Assembly: GCA_028280785.1 (NCBI GenBank)
Contig: JANQLF010000116.1
Span: 23,377 to 87,376, forward strand
From: Planctomycetota bacterium
GTDB lineage: Bacteria > Planctomycetota > UBA11346
Length of the DNA: 64,000 nt
Direction: 5' to 3'
The stretch's first letter is position 1; each line of letters begins with the position of its first letter. Positions 44,766 to 54,296 of the stretch are shown in pieces. The notes under the pieces are model-generated. The model saw only the letters and a program-made list of their open reading frames with translations, made no database searches and was not told the origin of the DNA. The translations under genes were made by a program, and so were the position numbers.

Positions 44766-46676
44766 ATGCGCTTAGCTTCGGTTCGTCTCATTTTAATAGG
44801 TATTGGCATCCTTATCTCATGTGTCATCGCAGCATTGTATATGCAAGCACGTGGGACCATGGAACAAGAGCAGATTCTTTACCATCAAGTAATAGCGGAA
44901 GATGCGTTTGATCACATAGAAACCCAATTGGCTTTATTTATTCGCGATGAAGAAGCCCGCCCATTTACGCATTATAATTTTTATTATGTACCTGATGAGC
45001 AGATTGGTGGTTCGGTGGGATTATATAAATCACCGATAGCTGATTTGCCTCAAAACTCACCGATCATTGCCTACTTTCAGATTAACCCAGATGGTGTTGT
45101 TCAATTTCCACATAAAACGAAGAATGTTGATAAAGAACATAAACTCAGTGAGCGTCAGCAGGAATCAGTGCAGCTCGCCTGTTTTTCAACGATGGATGCC
45201 TTAAACAAAACGAACATAGATAATATTGGAGAGGAGGCGTCACTTGTTGCCGTTTTAAATGACGCCAATGATACGTCGATCATTTTACCAAATGCTAAAT
45301 TCCCTCAGCAACGCCAGGGCAAGGGGTCTGAGATCTTTAAAAATCGAAGTTCACGAAGTAAATGGGCACAATCGTATAATACCAATTCAAAGAAAAAGGT
45401 GAGTAAAGAGTCGTATTATCAGGCAGCAAATCTACAAGCGAATGAAATGCAGCAGCAACTGGTTCAACAAGAACAATCGATTAAACCGAAATTGATCGAG
45501 CAGGACATCGAGCGCTACTTAGAACGAAATAAATTACAAAACCTCGCCAGTTTCGAGATCGATACCGGCTCTTTTCGCTCAATCGCTGTTGATGATCGGC
45601 AGCGTTTATTGCTGCGTGAAGTACGGGTCGATAATAGAGTCTACAAACAGGGCTTTTTATTAGATGCAAACATGCTGCAGACACGTTTTTATCAGCAGTT
45701 CTGTGGGCATGTACATAATAAAAACGCAGTAACCCTGCAATGGATGCGTGGTGACCAAAAGCAGAATACACAGAATTTGGCAGTAGGTGAAGGAGAGATT
45801 GGTTTCTATCATCAAATGTCGGTACCATTTGAAGATACGGGAATATTTGCGCGGATGTTGTTAACTGAAGATCAGCCAGGTTTGAGCGTCTTGACGCTCA
45901 ATATTATTACTGCTCTTTTACTAGCGGCTATTTTATTTGGTTTGTATTTAAGTGATCGAACGATGCACGTTATGCAGCGCTTTGCCGAGCGCCGACAAAA
46001 TTTTGCTGCGGCAGTAAGCCATGAATTAAAGACACCGCTTACGGCCATTCGTATGCATGCAGAAATGTTGGAATCGGGAATGGTTGCTAATGATGATAAG
46101 CGTGACGAATATTATCATACGATTCATGCGGAGTCACAGCGTCTGTCGCGTTTAATTGATAACGTTTTAACCTTATCCCGTATAGAAAAAGATGACTACC
46201 AACTGCAAATGACGATAGGTGATGTAAAACCAGTTATCGATGAAGCAGTATCAATGTTGGAGCCGCATGCGACGCGCAATGGTTTTAGTATTGCTGTTGA
46301 TGCAGATGACGAATTGATGGCGGTGCGTTATGATCACGATGCCTTGATGCAAATCGTTGTTAATGCAATCGACAATAGCATTAAATTTGCCAAGGATGCA
46401 GAAGAGAAACTGATTCATATTTCATTGAAAAAGCAAGATGGTGGATTGGCATTGCGTATTCGTGATTTCGGACCTGGTGTACCCCAGGAACATCAGGCTC
46501 ATGTTTTTGAAGCATTTTATCGCGGTGAGCGCGAGTTGACCCGTAATACCAAAGGGACGGGAATTGGTTTGGCGCTAGTGAAAAATTTATGTGATGCCAT
46601 GGGAGCAGGTGTTTCGGCTGGTAATGCCGCGGATAAGGGATTTCAGTTAGATATTAAACTGCAGGCTCAGTCCTAA
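44766..46676 (+). CDS. Sensor histidine kinase
   Basis: A 636-residue membrane kinase. Helices at about residues 8-26 and 370-393 frame a large sensor domain of about 340 residues. Its second half is Gln-rich and coiled. HisKA has V-S-H-E-L-K-T-P near residue 417; the ATP domain shows N-A-I-D-N-S-I-K-F-A, D-F-G-P-G-V and G-T-G-I-G-L-A-L. It phosphorylates the response regulator encoded directly upstream. The frame is open from 44709, but ATG 44766, with GGTGGC 8 bases upstream, gives the normal membrane start. The signal is unknown. Confidence 0.94.
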   Translation: MRLASVRLILIGIGILISCVIAALYMQARGTMEQEQILYHQVIAEDAFDHIETQLALFIRDEEARPFTHYNFYYVPDEQIGGSVGLYKSPIADLPQNSPIIAYFQINPDGVVQFPHKTKNVDKEHKLSERQQESVQLACFSTMDALNKTNIDNIGEEASLVAVLNDANDTSIILPNAKFPQQRQGKGSEIFKNRSSRSKWAQSYNTNSKKKVSKESYYQAANLQANEMQQQLVQQEQSIKPKLIEQDIERYLERNKLQNLASFEIDTGSFRSIAVDDRQRLLLREVRVDNRVYKQGFLLDANMLQTRFYQQFCGHVHNKNAVTLQWMRGDQKQNTQNLAVGEGEIGFYHQMSVPFEDTGIFARMLLTEDQPGLSVLTLNIITALLLAAILFGLYLSDRTMHVMQRFAERRQNFAAAVSHELKTPLTAIRMHAEMLESGMVANDDKRDEYYHTIHAESQRLSRLIDNVLTLSRIEKDDYQLQMTIGDVKPVIDEAVSMLEPHATRNGFSIAVDADDELMAVRYDHDALMQIVVNAIDNSIKFAKDAEEKLIHISLKKQDGGLALRIRDFGPGVPQEHQAHVFEAFYRGERELTRNTKGTGIGLALVKNLCDAMGAGVSAGNAADKGFQLDIKLQAQS

Positions 46677-46724
46677 ACCGATTTCTGGTTCTTGTAAAAT
46701 TTGAATGACCTCAATCATGAGCGC

Positions 46725-47585
46725 ATGTCAACTATTTATGATAGTACTGAAACACGTGCACTTATCGAAAAAGCACTAGCTGAAGATTTAAACGGTGCCG
46801 ATGATTTAACCGTGGCATCTCTGGTACCGGCAGATGCACGTTTACGTGCGCAGATGACTGCGAAGGCCAATGGTGTTTTATGCGGCATGCCATTGTTCGA
46901 AGCAGTGTGCACCGTTGTTGGTGGTGCAGTTGATGTGGAGCTTAAAAAAGAAGATGGTGACCGTGTCGAAAATGGCACGCTTGTTTTACAAGCTGAGGGT
47001 TCGGCGCGAACCTTATTAATTGCTGAACGTACAGCGCTTAATTTAATGCAGCGCTTATCGGGTACAGCAACTATGACGCGTGCCTATGTTGACGCCGTCG
47101 CTGGAACCAAAGCGGCAATTCTTGATACGCGAAAAACTACTCCGGGTTTGCGTCACTTGCAAAAATATGCTGTCCGCATTGGCGGTGGAAAAAATCATCG
47201 CATTGGTTTGTATGATCAAATATTAATTAAGGAAAATCACATCGCCTTGATGGATGGTGGTAGTCCAGCGAAGGCTGTTACGCAATGCCGTGAACGGCAG
47301 GGTGCAGATTGCATCATCGAAGTCGAAATTGAAACCCTTGATGATTTGGACTCGGTCATCGAGGCAGGGGCAAATATAGTCCTGTTGGATAACATGGGTC
47401 CTGACTTACTGCGTCAGGCATTGGAAATTCGCGGTGAACGTGCGGTGGAGCTAGAGGCTTCAGGCGGTATTACCCTCGATACCGTGGCTGCCCATGCCGC
47501 ATCGGGGGTTGAGCGGATATCGGTTGGAGCACTCACTCATTCGGTCGAGGCATTTGACTTGTCCTTGCGCTGCGAGGTCGTGTAA
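46725..47585 (+). CDS. nadC: Quinolinate phosphoribosyltransferase (decarboxylating)
   Basis: A 286-residue enzyme that converts quinolinate and PRPP to nicotinate mononucleotide, CO2 and pyrophosphate in de novo NAD synthesis. Family motifs are present: E-R-T-A-L-N near the middle, D-T-R-K-T-T-P-G-L-R, G-G-G-x-x-H-R-I-G-L-Y-D, K-E-N-H-I, and the final barrel strands E-V-E, L-L-D-N-M and E-A-S-G-G-I. The start at ATG 46725 fits the known N-terminus; TTG 46701 would add eight residues. No nadA or nadB is nearby. Confidence 0.95.
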   Translation: MSTIYDSTETRALIEKALAEDLNGADDLTVASLVPADARLRAQMTAKANGVLCGMPLFEAVCTVVGGAVDVELKKEDGDRVENGTLVLQAEGSARTLLIAERTALNLMQRLSGTATMTRAYVDAVAGTKAAILDTRKTTPGLRHLQKYAVRIGGGKNHRIGLYDQILIKENHIALMDGGSPAKAVTQCRERQGADCIIEVEIETLDDLDSVIEAGANIVLLDNMGPDLLRQALEIRGERAVELEASGGITLDTVAAHAASGVERISVGALTHSVEAFDLSLRCEVV

Positions 47586-47667
47586 GGCAAGGCGAGTACG
47601 CCATGCAGCTGCTTCATTCGAAGTTCCTGCCTGTTGGTATAGGGGCAGAAACGACTAGTCTGCGGGC

Positions 47668-49593
47668 ATGGCCAATAGCACGATTCTGCGACTCGAACGA
47701 CGCATCCAAGCTGAGCACCAGGAAGCACTTGCCGCATTAGAACAGGCCTATGGCCAACTCGCTGAAGCCATCTTAATCGCAGCACGCAAATCAGGTTATC
47801 TCGGCAATGAACCGCTTGGGGCCTTGAGTCATATTTTGCGTCCGCGTTTAGAGGACCATCAACTCAGTAATGCGGTCCGTGAGCTGTGGGCCTCCTTTTT
47901 TGAATCCTTTCGTCAAGATGAGCAGGCCTTTGAAGCCAAGGATTTTCTCGATCGCGCCAGTAATTTAAATATTGCGCTGAACGAGATGGAAGAGGGTCAG
48001 GATATTAGTTCTGACTTTGCTATTCAGATGCTGCAAACACTCAGTGAATTCTGGCCAGACCGACAGCATGCGTTAAGTGAGCGTATCGATTTACTCATAA
48101 ACAATCTCAAAGAAGAAGAACAGAAACGTGGTTCTTCCGATTTAGCCAGCGCACATTCATCAGATGAAATTACCAATACCCAAACCGTCATTTCGGCGAC
48201 CATGGCAGCACTCGGTGAAGGTGCCGATGATGAAGCTCCACTGCATAAGCAATTAGAGAAATTATTAAAATACTATCGTGACCTTTTGTCAAAGTTGCGC
48301 GATCAGTCACAGACTGATAAAAAAAATCATGAATTATTTCGTGATTCACTGCGTGCCGCTGCTTCAGGTGAGTGGGAAAAAGGCCAGGCTCCTGAATTAA
48401 TAAAAGATCAAAAACGCATTGTTGATGCAGTGGCTAGTTTATTAAAAGATCTTGAAAATTTAGAAAATGATTACGCTAAAGCACGCGAAGAAATGGCGCA
48501 ACTGATAGCAGAAAAAGTGCATTTAGAAAACGGCATGGCCGAACGTGATAAACGTTTAGCACAATATGAATTTGGTCAAGAAGAAGATACTGAAGACGAA
48601 CGCCTTGCGCTTTATCGTCAAATAATGGCAGCCCAGGATGCTGGCGCTGATGCCAGTGATTTAATTGCACGCGTGAAGCAATTAGAGCGTGTTTTTGTAA
48701 TGGATGATGATCAACAATCGCAATTGCATAAATTACTCGATCGTCAATTAGAGACGATTAGTAAAAGCTTGGCCGATATGCGAAAGATTTTAAGCATCAT
48801 TGATGATACCAGGCGTTACCGGCCGCGTTTGTTGGGTGGTTCACCGTATAAGTTAAAAACTTTACCTGGTGTTTTGCAGGCTCTGCGCGACGCCTCGCGA
48901 GATGTGGGAACCTTTGTTGAAAAATTACGCTGGGCTCAAGGTGTCCAACAATTAACCAAAGAATTTAAAGGTTGGAAACGCGTATTTAAAGAGATGGTCA
49001 AATTAGTCAGTGCCATTCGCGAGGAAGAAGGATCTCCAGCGATTTCTTCTACTATTAGTGTTGATGTCAGTAGCGGTATTGCGGCATTGCCAGTCCTGTT
49101 GTCGCGAGACGTCGACAGCATTATTCGTGGTCGCAGTGCAAATAAATATGCACAGAATCTGCACTCAATTTTCGAAGAGGTTATCGATGCCTTTCATAAA
49201 GGCTTGGAGAAAAGCGTTGGTCATAGTATCGATCGAATGGAAGCCCCGAAGCGCGAAAGTGCGAGCAGCGCCGTGCGTCGACTCAATAATGAATTGCTCC
49301 AATTGGCAACCTATATGGAAGAACATTTTCACGAAGCTGCTGAAAATGGATATGAATTATCTAAAGAAGAAGCGGTGCTCTTGGATAAACAAACCGAACT
49401 GCTCTTGGCTGTGCGCGCCGTTGATGGTGCCTGTGATATTCTTGCTGGCGTTGATAACGCACCCGAAGCTTCATTCACCAAAGTTCCAAGCGGCAAAGGC
49501 CGCGATACCGATAAAATCCGCCAGGCACTCAGTGAACGCACTGCTTGGCTCGAAGATGTTGCACGTTATCGCATTGAACAACCAGAATTTTAA
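47668..49593 (+). CDS. Coiled-coil cytosolic protein of unknown function
   Basis: A 641-residue, mostly helical protein with no signal peptide or membrane segment. Long charged coiled-coil stretches occur at about residues 250-330, with helical domains on either side. It ends 14 bases before the solute-binding protein gene of the peptide transporter, so it is probably the first gene of that operon. No family is recognised. The coiled coil of the next protein's N-terminus suggests possible contact, but this is only a suggestion. Confidence 0.8.
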   Translation: MANSTILRLERRIQAEHQEALAALEQAYGQLAEAILIAARKSGYLGNEPLGALSHILRPRLEDHQLSNAVRELWASFFESFRQDEQAFEAKDFLDRASNLNIALNEMEEGQDISSDFAIQMLQTLSEFWPDRQHALSERIDLLINNLKEEEQKRGSSDLASAHSSDEITNTQTVISATMAALGEGADDEAPLHKQLEKLLKYYRDLLSKLRDQSQTDKKNHELFRDSLRAAASGEWEKGQAPELIKDQKRIVDAVASLLKDLENLENDYAKAREEMAQLIAEKVHLENGMAERDKRLAQYEFGQEEDTEDERLALYRQIMAAQDAGADASDLIARVKQLERVFVMDDDQQSQLHKLLDRQLETISKSLADMRKILSIIDDTRRYRPRLLGGSPYKLKTLPGVLQALRDASRDVGTFVEKLRWAQGVQQLTKEFKGWKRVFKEMVKLVSAIREEEGSPAISSTISVDVSSGIAALPVLLSRDVDSIIRGRSANKYAQNLHSIFEEVIDAFHKGLEKSVGHSIDRMEAPKRESASSAVRRLNNELLQLATYMEEHFHEAAENGYELSKEEAVLLDKQTELLLAVRAVDGACDILAGVDNAPEASFTKVPSGKGRDTDKIRQALSERTAWLEDVARYRIEQPEF

Positions 49594-49607
49594 ATCAGAG
49601 GTCAAGT

Positions 49608-51602
49608 ATGGATAAAGGTAAAATCACGCTTTTAGTGATCATCGCGTTATTATTGGCAATACAAATTTTAGATCGTTCACGAGAGCCCGAGCAAATGTTA
49701 GCATTTGCTGAACGCATTGAAGAAAGCCAAGAGTCATTACGGCAACAACAAGTTGAATTTAATATCATTGTAGAGGCTATTAAAGAAAAAGGTATTGAGC
49801 TTACTGGTGGCGGTAAAGGTGAAGGCGGACATGTGGATCCACTTCGTGATGGCAAACCAAAATTATACGCTAATTTTTTACTTCCTCATAACGATGGTCA
49901 TTTCAATCCAACATACGTTGGAGGCACCTTAAAAGTTTATCAATCATCACCTAAAGGTCTCAACCCAATAGTTGAAAATTCAGCAACGGCAAGTGATGCA
50001 AATGGCTATATAAATGATTCGCTATGTAGTTTTCATCCTCGACATCCTCAACTGTGGAGCGAAGGATTGGCAACTTCATGCATTATTAGTGATGATTACT
50101 TAACCTATACATTTTATTTACGCGATGAAGTTTACTGGCAAGTGCCGGAAATTGCAAAGAAATCTGAATTTGAATGGTTAAATAAAAAAGTTCCACTTAC
50201 GGCGAATGATTTTGTTGCCACATTTGAAACAGTAATGAATCCTGATGTTGAGTGTCCACAGAAAAAAGCGTATTGGGATGATATGGAATCTGTGACAGCA
50301 CTAGCGAACAATATAGTTCAAGTGAAGTGGAAGGTGAAAGTATATACGAGTTTGAATACCAGCATGTCCATATCACCATTACCACGTCATATCTATAGTT
50401 TTAATGAAAAAGGTGAGGAGTATAGCAAGGAAGAATACGGCTTAGCGATGAATAAGCATTGGTTTGATGAAATGCGTCAAGCTGTAGGCGTTGGTGCATA
50501 TGTTTTAGATGAGTTCACCCCTGATAAAGTCATTAGTTTTAAGCGAAATCTAGATTACTGGGGTAGAGGCTATCATTTTGATAGAATTGAGTGGGAAGGT
50601 TTGGTTAAAGACCAAGATCCACAATTAGTTGGCTTTAAGAATGGTGATGTGCATGCGCATGGGTTGAGTCCCACTCAATTCAAATCGGAAGTATTGGATA
50701 GAAACGAGCCACGCTTTGCGGCCCGAGAAGTCAACAACCCCAAAGCAGGTAGAGCAGGTGAATTTGCCTGGGAGCAAGTGCGTAGTAGATCCTATTCGTA
50801 TATCGGTTGGAATATGCGCTCAGTTTTATTTAACGATAAACTGGTGAGAAGGGCGATGACTTATGCATTTCCGAAGCAGCGAATAATTGACGAAGTGTAT
50901 TATGGGCTGGGGCGTCCACAGGTGGCAAATGTTCATCCTGATAGTGTTTATTATAACCCAAATATTAAAGACCATGTATTTGATTTGAAAAAAGCTGCCG
51001 CGTTGTTGGATGAAGCAGGTTGGAAAGATAGTAATGGTGATGGCATAAGAGATAAATTAATTAATGGTCAGAAGAAAGACTTTGAATTTACCATTAAATA
51101 TTACGCAAGTAGTGTTGAATGGGATAGTACCTTAATCATCTTTAAAAACCAATTGCGTGAAATTGGTGTGGTTATGACACCTAAAAGTTTTGAATGGAAA
51201 GAGCTGCTGCGTGTATATGAAGATAAGGATTTTGAAGCTGTTTCGGGTGGTTGGCGTTTTGGTCTAGAAGTTGATTTTGTACAGTTGTGGCATTCGAAAT
51301 ACGCAGAAGAGCCGCGAAGTAGTAATCATTGTGGCTTTAAGAATAAACGCGCAGATGAAATTGCAGAGAAATTACGTAACACTTTTGACCAAGAAGAACG
51401 TATTAAAATAGCTAAAGAATTTCAGGAAATTATATTTGAAGAGCAGCCTTATACGTTTTTTAGGTCTGGTGAAGGTATATTTATTTGGCAAAATACTGAC
51501 AAGGGTGAGAACAATAAAGTCCTTGGCGTTGAAGAGGGCTTGGATACCTATCATCCTCTCTATAGCCGCGAAAAATTACTTTGGCATTTAAGTAAAGAAT
51601 AA
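49608..51602 (+). CDS. Membrane-anchored peptide-binding protein (SBP family 5)
   Basis: A 664-residue solute-binding protein of the DppA/OppA type. Family features include F-L-R-D-E-V-Y-W (family K-D-G-V-x-W), V-P-L-T-A-N-D-F-V-A-T-F, V-G-V-G-A-Y-V-L, and L-D-E-A-G-W-K-D-S-N-G-D-G-I-R-D near 460, which is very characteristic. Unlike usual family members it has no cleavable or lipoprotein signal. The N-terminus is one membrane helix (residues 6-20) followed by a coiled coil to about 65, so the binding domain is tethered to the inner membrane. AGAGG lies 6 bases before ATG. Two permeases and an ATPase follow. Confidence 0.92.
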   Translation: MDKGKITLLVIIALLLAIQILDRSREPEQMLAFAERIEESQESLRQQQVEFNIIVEAIKEKGIELTGGGKGEGGHVDPLRDGKPKLYANFLLPHNDGHFNPTYVGGTLKVYQSSPKGLNPIVENSATASDANGYINDSLCSFHPRHPQLWSEGLATSCIISDDYLTYTFYLRDEVYWQVPEIAKKSEFEWLNKKVPLTANDFVATFETVMNPDVECPQKKAYWDDMESVTALANNIVQVKWKVKVYTSLNTSMSISPLPRHIYSFNEKGEEYSKEEYGLAMNKHWFDEMRQAVGVGAYVLDEFTPDKVISFKRNLDYWGRGYHFDRIEWEGLVKDQDPQLVGFKNGDVHAHGLSPTQFKSEVLDRNEPRFAAREVNNPKAGRAGEFAWEQVRSRSYSYIGWNMRSVLFNDKLVRRAMTYAFPKQRIIDEVYYGLGRPQVANVHPDSVYYNPNIKDHVFDLKKAAALLDEAGWKDSNGDGIRDKLINGQKKDFEFTIKYYASSVEWDSTLIIFKNQLREIGVVMTPKSFEWKELLRVYEDKDFEAVSGGWRFGLEVDFVQLWHSKYAEEPRSSNHCGFKNKRADEIAEKLRNTFDQEERIKIAKEFQEIIFEEQPYTFFRSGEGIFIWQNTDKGENNKVLGVEEGLDTYHPLYSREKLLWHLSKE

Positions 51603-51605
51603 AAG

Positions 51606-53084
51606 ATGCTCGCCTACCTCATCCGTCGTGTGTTATGGATGATTCCAACGTTTTTGATAATTCTTATTATCAATTTCGGAATCTTGCGTCTTCAACGTCC
51701 GCCTCTTAGTTACGAAATGTCAGGTGGTCAAAGCCAGGAAGAGGCTGGCTCGAGAGATGCAGAAAAAGGCCAGGCCAATTTAAAGAACCATTTAGGTCGC
51801 TTAAAGCGTACGGGTAATAATCTTCCATCACTTATCAACTTACGCGGATTTGTTGATAAAGACGATATGATAGAAATATTAGAGGATCTGCAGTCCAAAA
51901 CGGGAGTCAAAGAAAGTGAGCGATACGAACAAGAATTAGAATTAATGATTTCTGGTCATATGTCAGTTGAGCCGCTGGTGGAGATTTTAAAAGATGAATC
52001 TTTAAAATCCTTACATGGTCCAGCAAGCCAGGCCTTTATGATGTGCGCATATACTCCATTAAATTACGAAGACAGGTTTGAGTATTCGAGCGAAGAGTTG
52101 GGTGAGATTCAATTACGCAATAAAAGTTTGGCTGATATGGCCATTAATTATACAAATGAAATAGATAAAGCGTTTAAAGTAGATGATGAAAATTATGAGA
52201 GCAAGAGGGAAAATATACTCAACTACTATCAACGACACCAGTCTATCTATGTTCAGTCCGAAAGAAGGTGGGGTGCCATTTTTGGCGACACAGGTTTTAT
52301 GGTTTTTATGGGTAAGTTATTCACAGGAAAATTGTGGTCTGAAACAAAAAAGAGATATGTATTTGAGGTTATTGCTGAGCGTTGGCAGGTGACATTGTGG
52401 TTAAATATATTTTCTATTATGATTGCTTGGGGCATCGCTATTCCGTTAGGCATTAGAAGTGCACGGCAGAAGGGAACGCTCGAAGATAAAACCACCACCA
52501 ATATTTTATTCTTCCTCTGGTCATTACCTAGCTTTTTTATTGGTTCACTCCTGTTGCATCACTTGTGCACCGATTCATCTACAGGTGCTGCATTATTCCC
52601 GCATAGAGGTTTATCATCCGATGACTCATTGTGGTATGGGACATTGCGATATTTATTAGATATTGCCTATCATGGTTTACTGCCTTTAATCGTATTGACC
52701 TATGCCAGTTTTACTGTTCTCTCTAGATATATGAGAAGTAATTTATTAGAACAACTAAATGCGGATTATGTGAGGACGGCGCGAGCCAAAGGTGCAAATG
52801 AAGATAAAATAGTGTATGGCCATAGCTTAAGAAATAGCATGATTACTATGGTTACATTAGGTGCCGGTCTTATCAGTGAATTATTTGCTGGATTTATTAT
52901 TGTTGAAACCATTTTCACCATACCTGGACTCGGTCTCTTGTTGTTAGATGCTGTGCTCCAGGAAGATGCGCCTTTGGTGATGGGTTCGGCAGTTATATCA
53001 GTTACGCTACTTATGGTCGGATTTTTGATAGCGGATGTTCTTTATGCTGTTGTTGACCCACGTATTCGGAGTCAATATGGCTGA
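51606..53084 (+). CDS. Peptide ABC transporter permease, DppB-type, with large insertion
   Basis: A 492-residue permease, against about 310-330 for normal DppB/OppB. The first helix (about 6-27) is followed by an insertion of some 210 mostly charged, helical residues. The core then begins at about residue 250 with W-Q-V-T-L-W-L and five helices. The EAA loop that contacts the ATPase is intact: R-T-A-R-A-K-G-A-N-E-D-K-I-V. The end I-A-D-V-L-Y-A-V-V-D-P-R-I-R is the standard C-terminus. It follows the binding-protein gene by 3 bases and overlaps the next gene by 8. Confidence 0.92.
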   Translation: MLAYLIRRVLWMIPTFLIILIINFGILRLQRPPLSYEMSGGQSQEEAGSRDAEKGQANLKNHLGRLKRTGNNLPSLINLRGFVDKDDMIEILEDLQSKTGVKESERYEQELELMISGHMSVEPLVEILKDESLKSLHGPASQAFMMCAYTPLNYEDRFEYSSEELGEIQLRNKSLADMAINYTNEIDKAFKVDDENYESKRENILNYYQRHQSIYVQSERRWGAIFGDTGFMVFMGKLFTGKLWSETKKRYVFEVIAERWQVTLWLNIFSIMIAWGIAIPLGIRSARQKGTLEDKTTTNILFFLWSLPSFFIGSLLLHHLCTDSSTGAALFPHRGLSSDDSLWYGTLRYLLDIAYHGLLPLIVLTYASFTVLSRYMRSNLLEQLNADYVRTARAKGANEDKIVYGHSLRNSMITMVTLGAGLISELFAGFIIVETIFTIPGLGLLLLDAVLQEDAPLVMGSAVISVTLLMVGFLIADVLYAVVDPRIRSQYG

Positions 53085-54294
53085 TACCCAAATGTCTCCG
53101 ATGCAATTAGTGTGGCGTAGATTTATAGCCAAGCGTTCTGCGAAAATTGGTATGTGGAGTGCGTTAGTTATATTCTTAACTGGCACTTATGCCCCTTTTA
53201 TCGCATCAGAAATCGCATTAATCTGGTGGGATGAAAATGGCCTTCAATTTCCAGCTTTTGCTAGTCTCTTCAATAGATTAGAATATGTGCATCGACACGA
53301 TTTATTATTTAATTTGATTGCATTGTTATTACCAATTATGGTTTTGGCTGGTGTGTTCTTGCGTAAAAAATTTAAATTAGGAAACATGGTACTCTCTTGC
53401 ATTGGAATCTTAACGGCAATTTGGATAGTTTGTCAGCTGCCTTTGATACCTGGTCAGGATAGAATGCGTGCTTTATGGGATAATAGACCTTTGGCTCAAG
53501 AGGATATAGGAAACTATACCAAAAATCCCGATAAAGTTTTTGCCATCTTCCCAATTGTTACTCACGGATTTGAACAAACCTATCAAGGTGCAAATTTAAA
53601 AGCGCCTTTTACTATGAACGAAAAAACCAGTCAGAGGTTTTGGATGGGTACTGATGTTCGTGGTCGCGATGTGTTAGTGCGGATGTTATATGGTGCACGA
53701 ATTAGCTTAACAGTTGGCTTGGTTGCTACGGGAATATCTTTGATCATCGGAACAATTTTTGGTGCGTTAAGTGGTTATTTTGGTGGATGGGTTGATTTGT
53801 TAATGCAGCGAATGGTTGAGGTCATGATGTCTTTCCCAACTTTTCCGTTAGTGATGGTGGTTGTTGCTATGACGGGGAGAAATGTGTTTATCATGATGGC
53901 AGTTATTGGATTAACCGGATGGGCTGGAACAGCTCGATTGGTGCGTGGCGAATTCCTGGCTCAGATGAATCGTGATTATGTTTTGGCCGGTAGAAGCATG
54001 GGTTTACCTGGTTGGCGCATTATGTTCAGGCATGTCTTGCCGAACGTATCTGCACCGTTGTTGATTGCTGCGACCTTTGGTATTGCAGGTTCGGTTGGCG
54101 CAGAGAGTGGTTTAGCATTTATTGGGCTTGGTGATGCTAATGCACCAAGTTGGGGTGATTTAATGAATCAAGGACGACAAAATATTAAGTATGCTTGGTT
54201 GATCTATATACCGGGAATTGCTATTTTTACCATTATAACGGCGCTAAATTTAATGGGTGAATCGTTACGTGAAGCGATGGATGTGAAGAGCTGA
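53077..54294 (+). CDS. Peptide ABC transporter permease, DppC-type, extended
   Basis: A 405-residue permease, about 100 longer than normal DppC. The first 190 residues hold three or four hydrophobic helices and a loop with D-R-M-R-A-L-W-D-N-R. The typical G-T-D-V-R-G-R-D-V-L-V-R segment begins near residue 192, the EAA loop is A-G-R-S-M-G-L-P-G-W-R-I, and the end is L-N-L-M-G-E-S-L-R-E-A-M-D. ATG 53077, with GGAG 5 bases upstream, is used; the frame is open to 53035 inside the preceding gene. It forms the channel with the DppB-type protein. Confidence 0.92.
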   Translation: MADTQMSPMQLVWRRFIAKRSAKIGMWSALVIFLTGTYAPFIASEIALIWWDENGLQFPAFASLFNRLEYVHRHDLLFNLIALLLPIMVLAGVFLRKKFKLGNMVLSCIGILTAIWIVCQLPLIPGQDRMRALWDNRPLAQEDIGNYTKNPDKVFAIFPIVTHGFEQTYQGANLKAPFTMNEKTSQRFWMGTDVRGRDVLVRMLYGARISLTVGLVATGISLIIGTIFGALSGYFGGWVDLLMQRMVEVMMSFPTFPLVMVVVAMTGRNVFIMMAVIGLTGWAGTARLVRGEFLAQMNRDYVLAGRSMGLPGWRIMFRHVLPNVSAPLLIAATFGIAGSVGAESGLAFIGLGDANAPSWGDLMNQGRQNIKYAWLIYIPGIAIFTIITALNLMGESLREAMDVKS

Positions 54295-54296
54295 TC

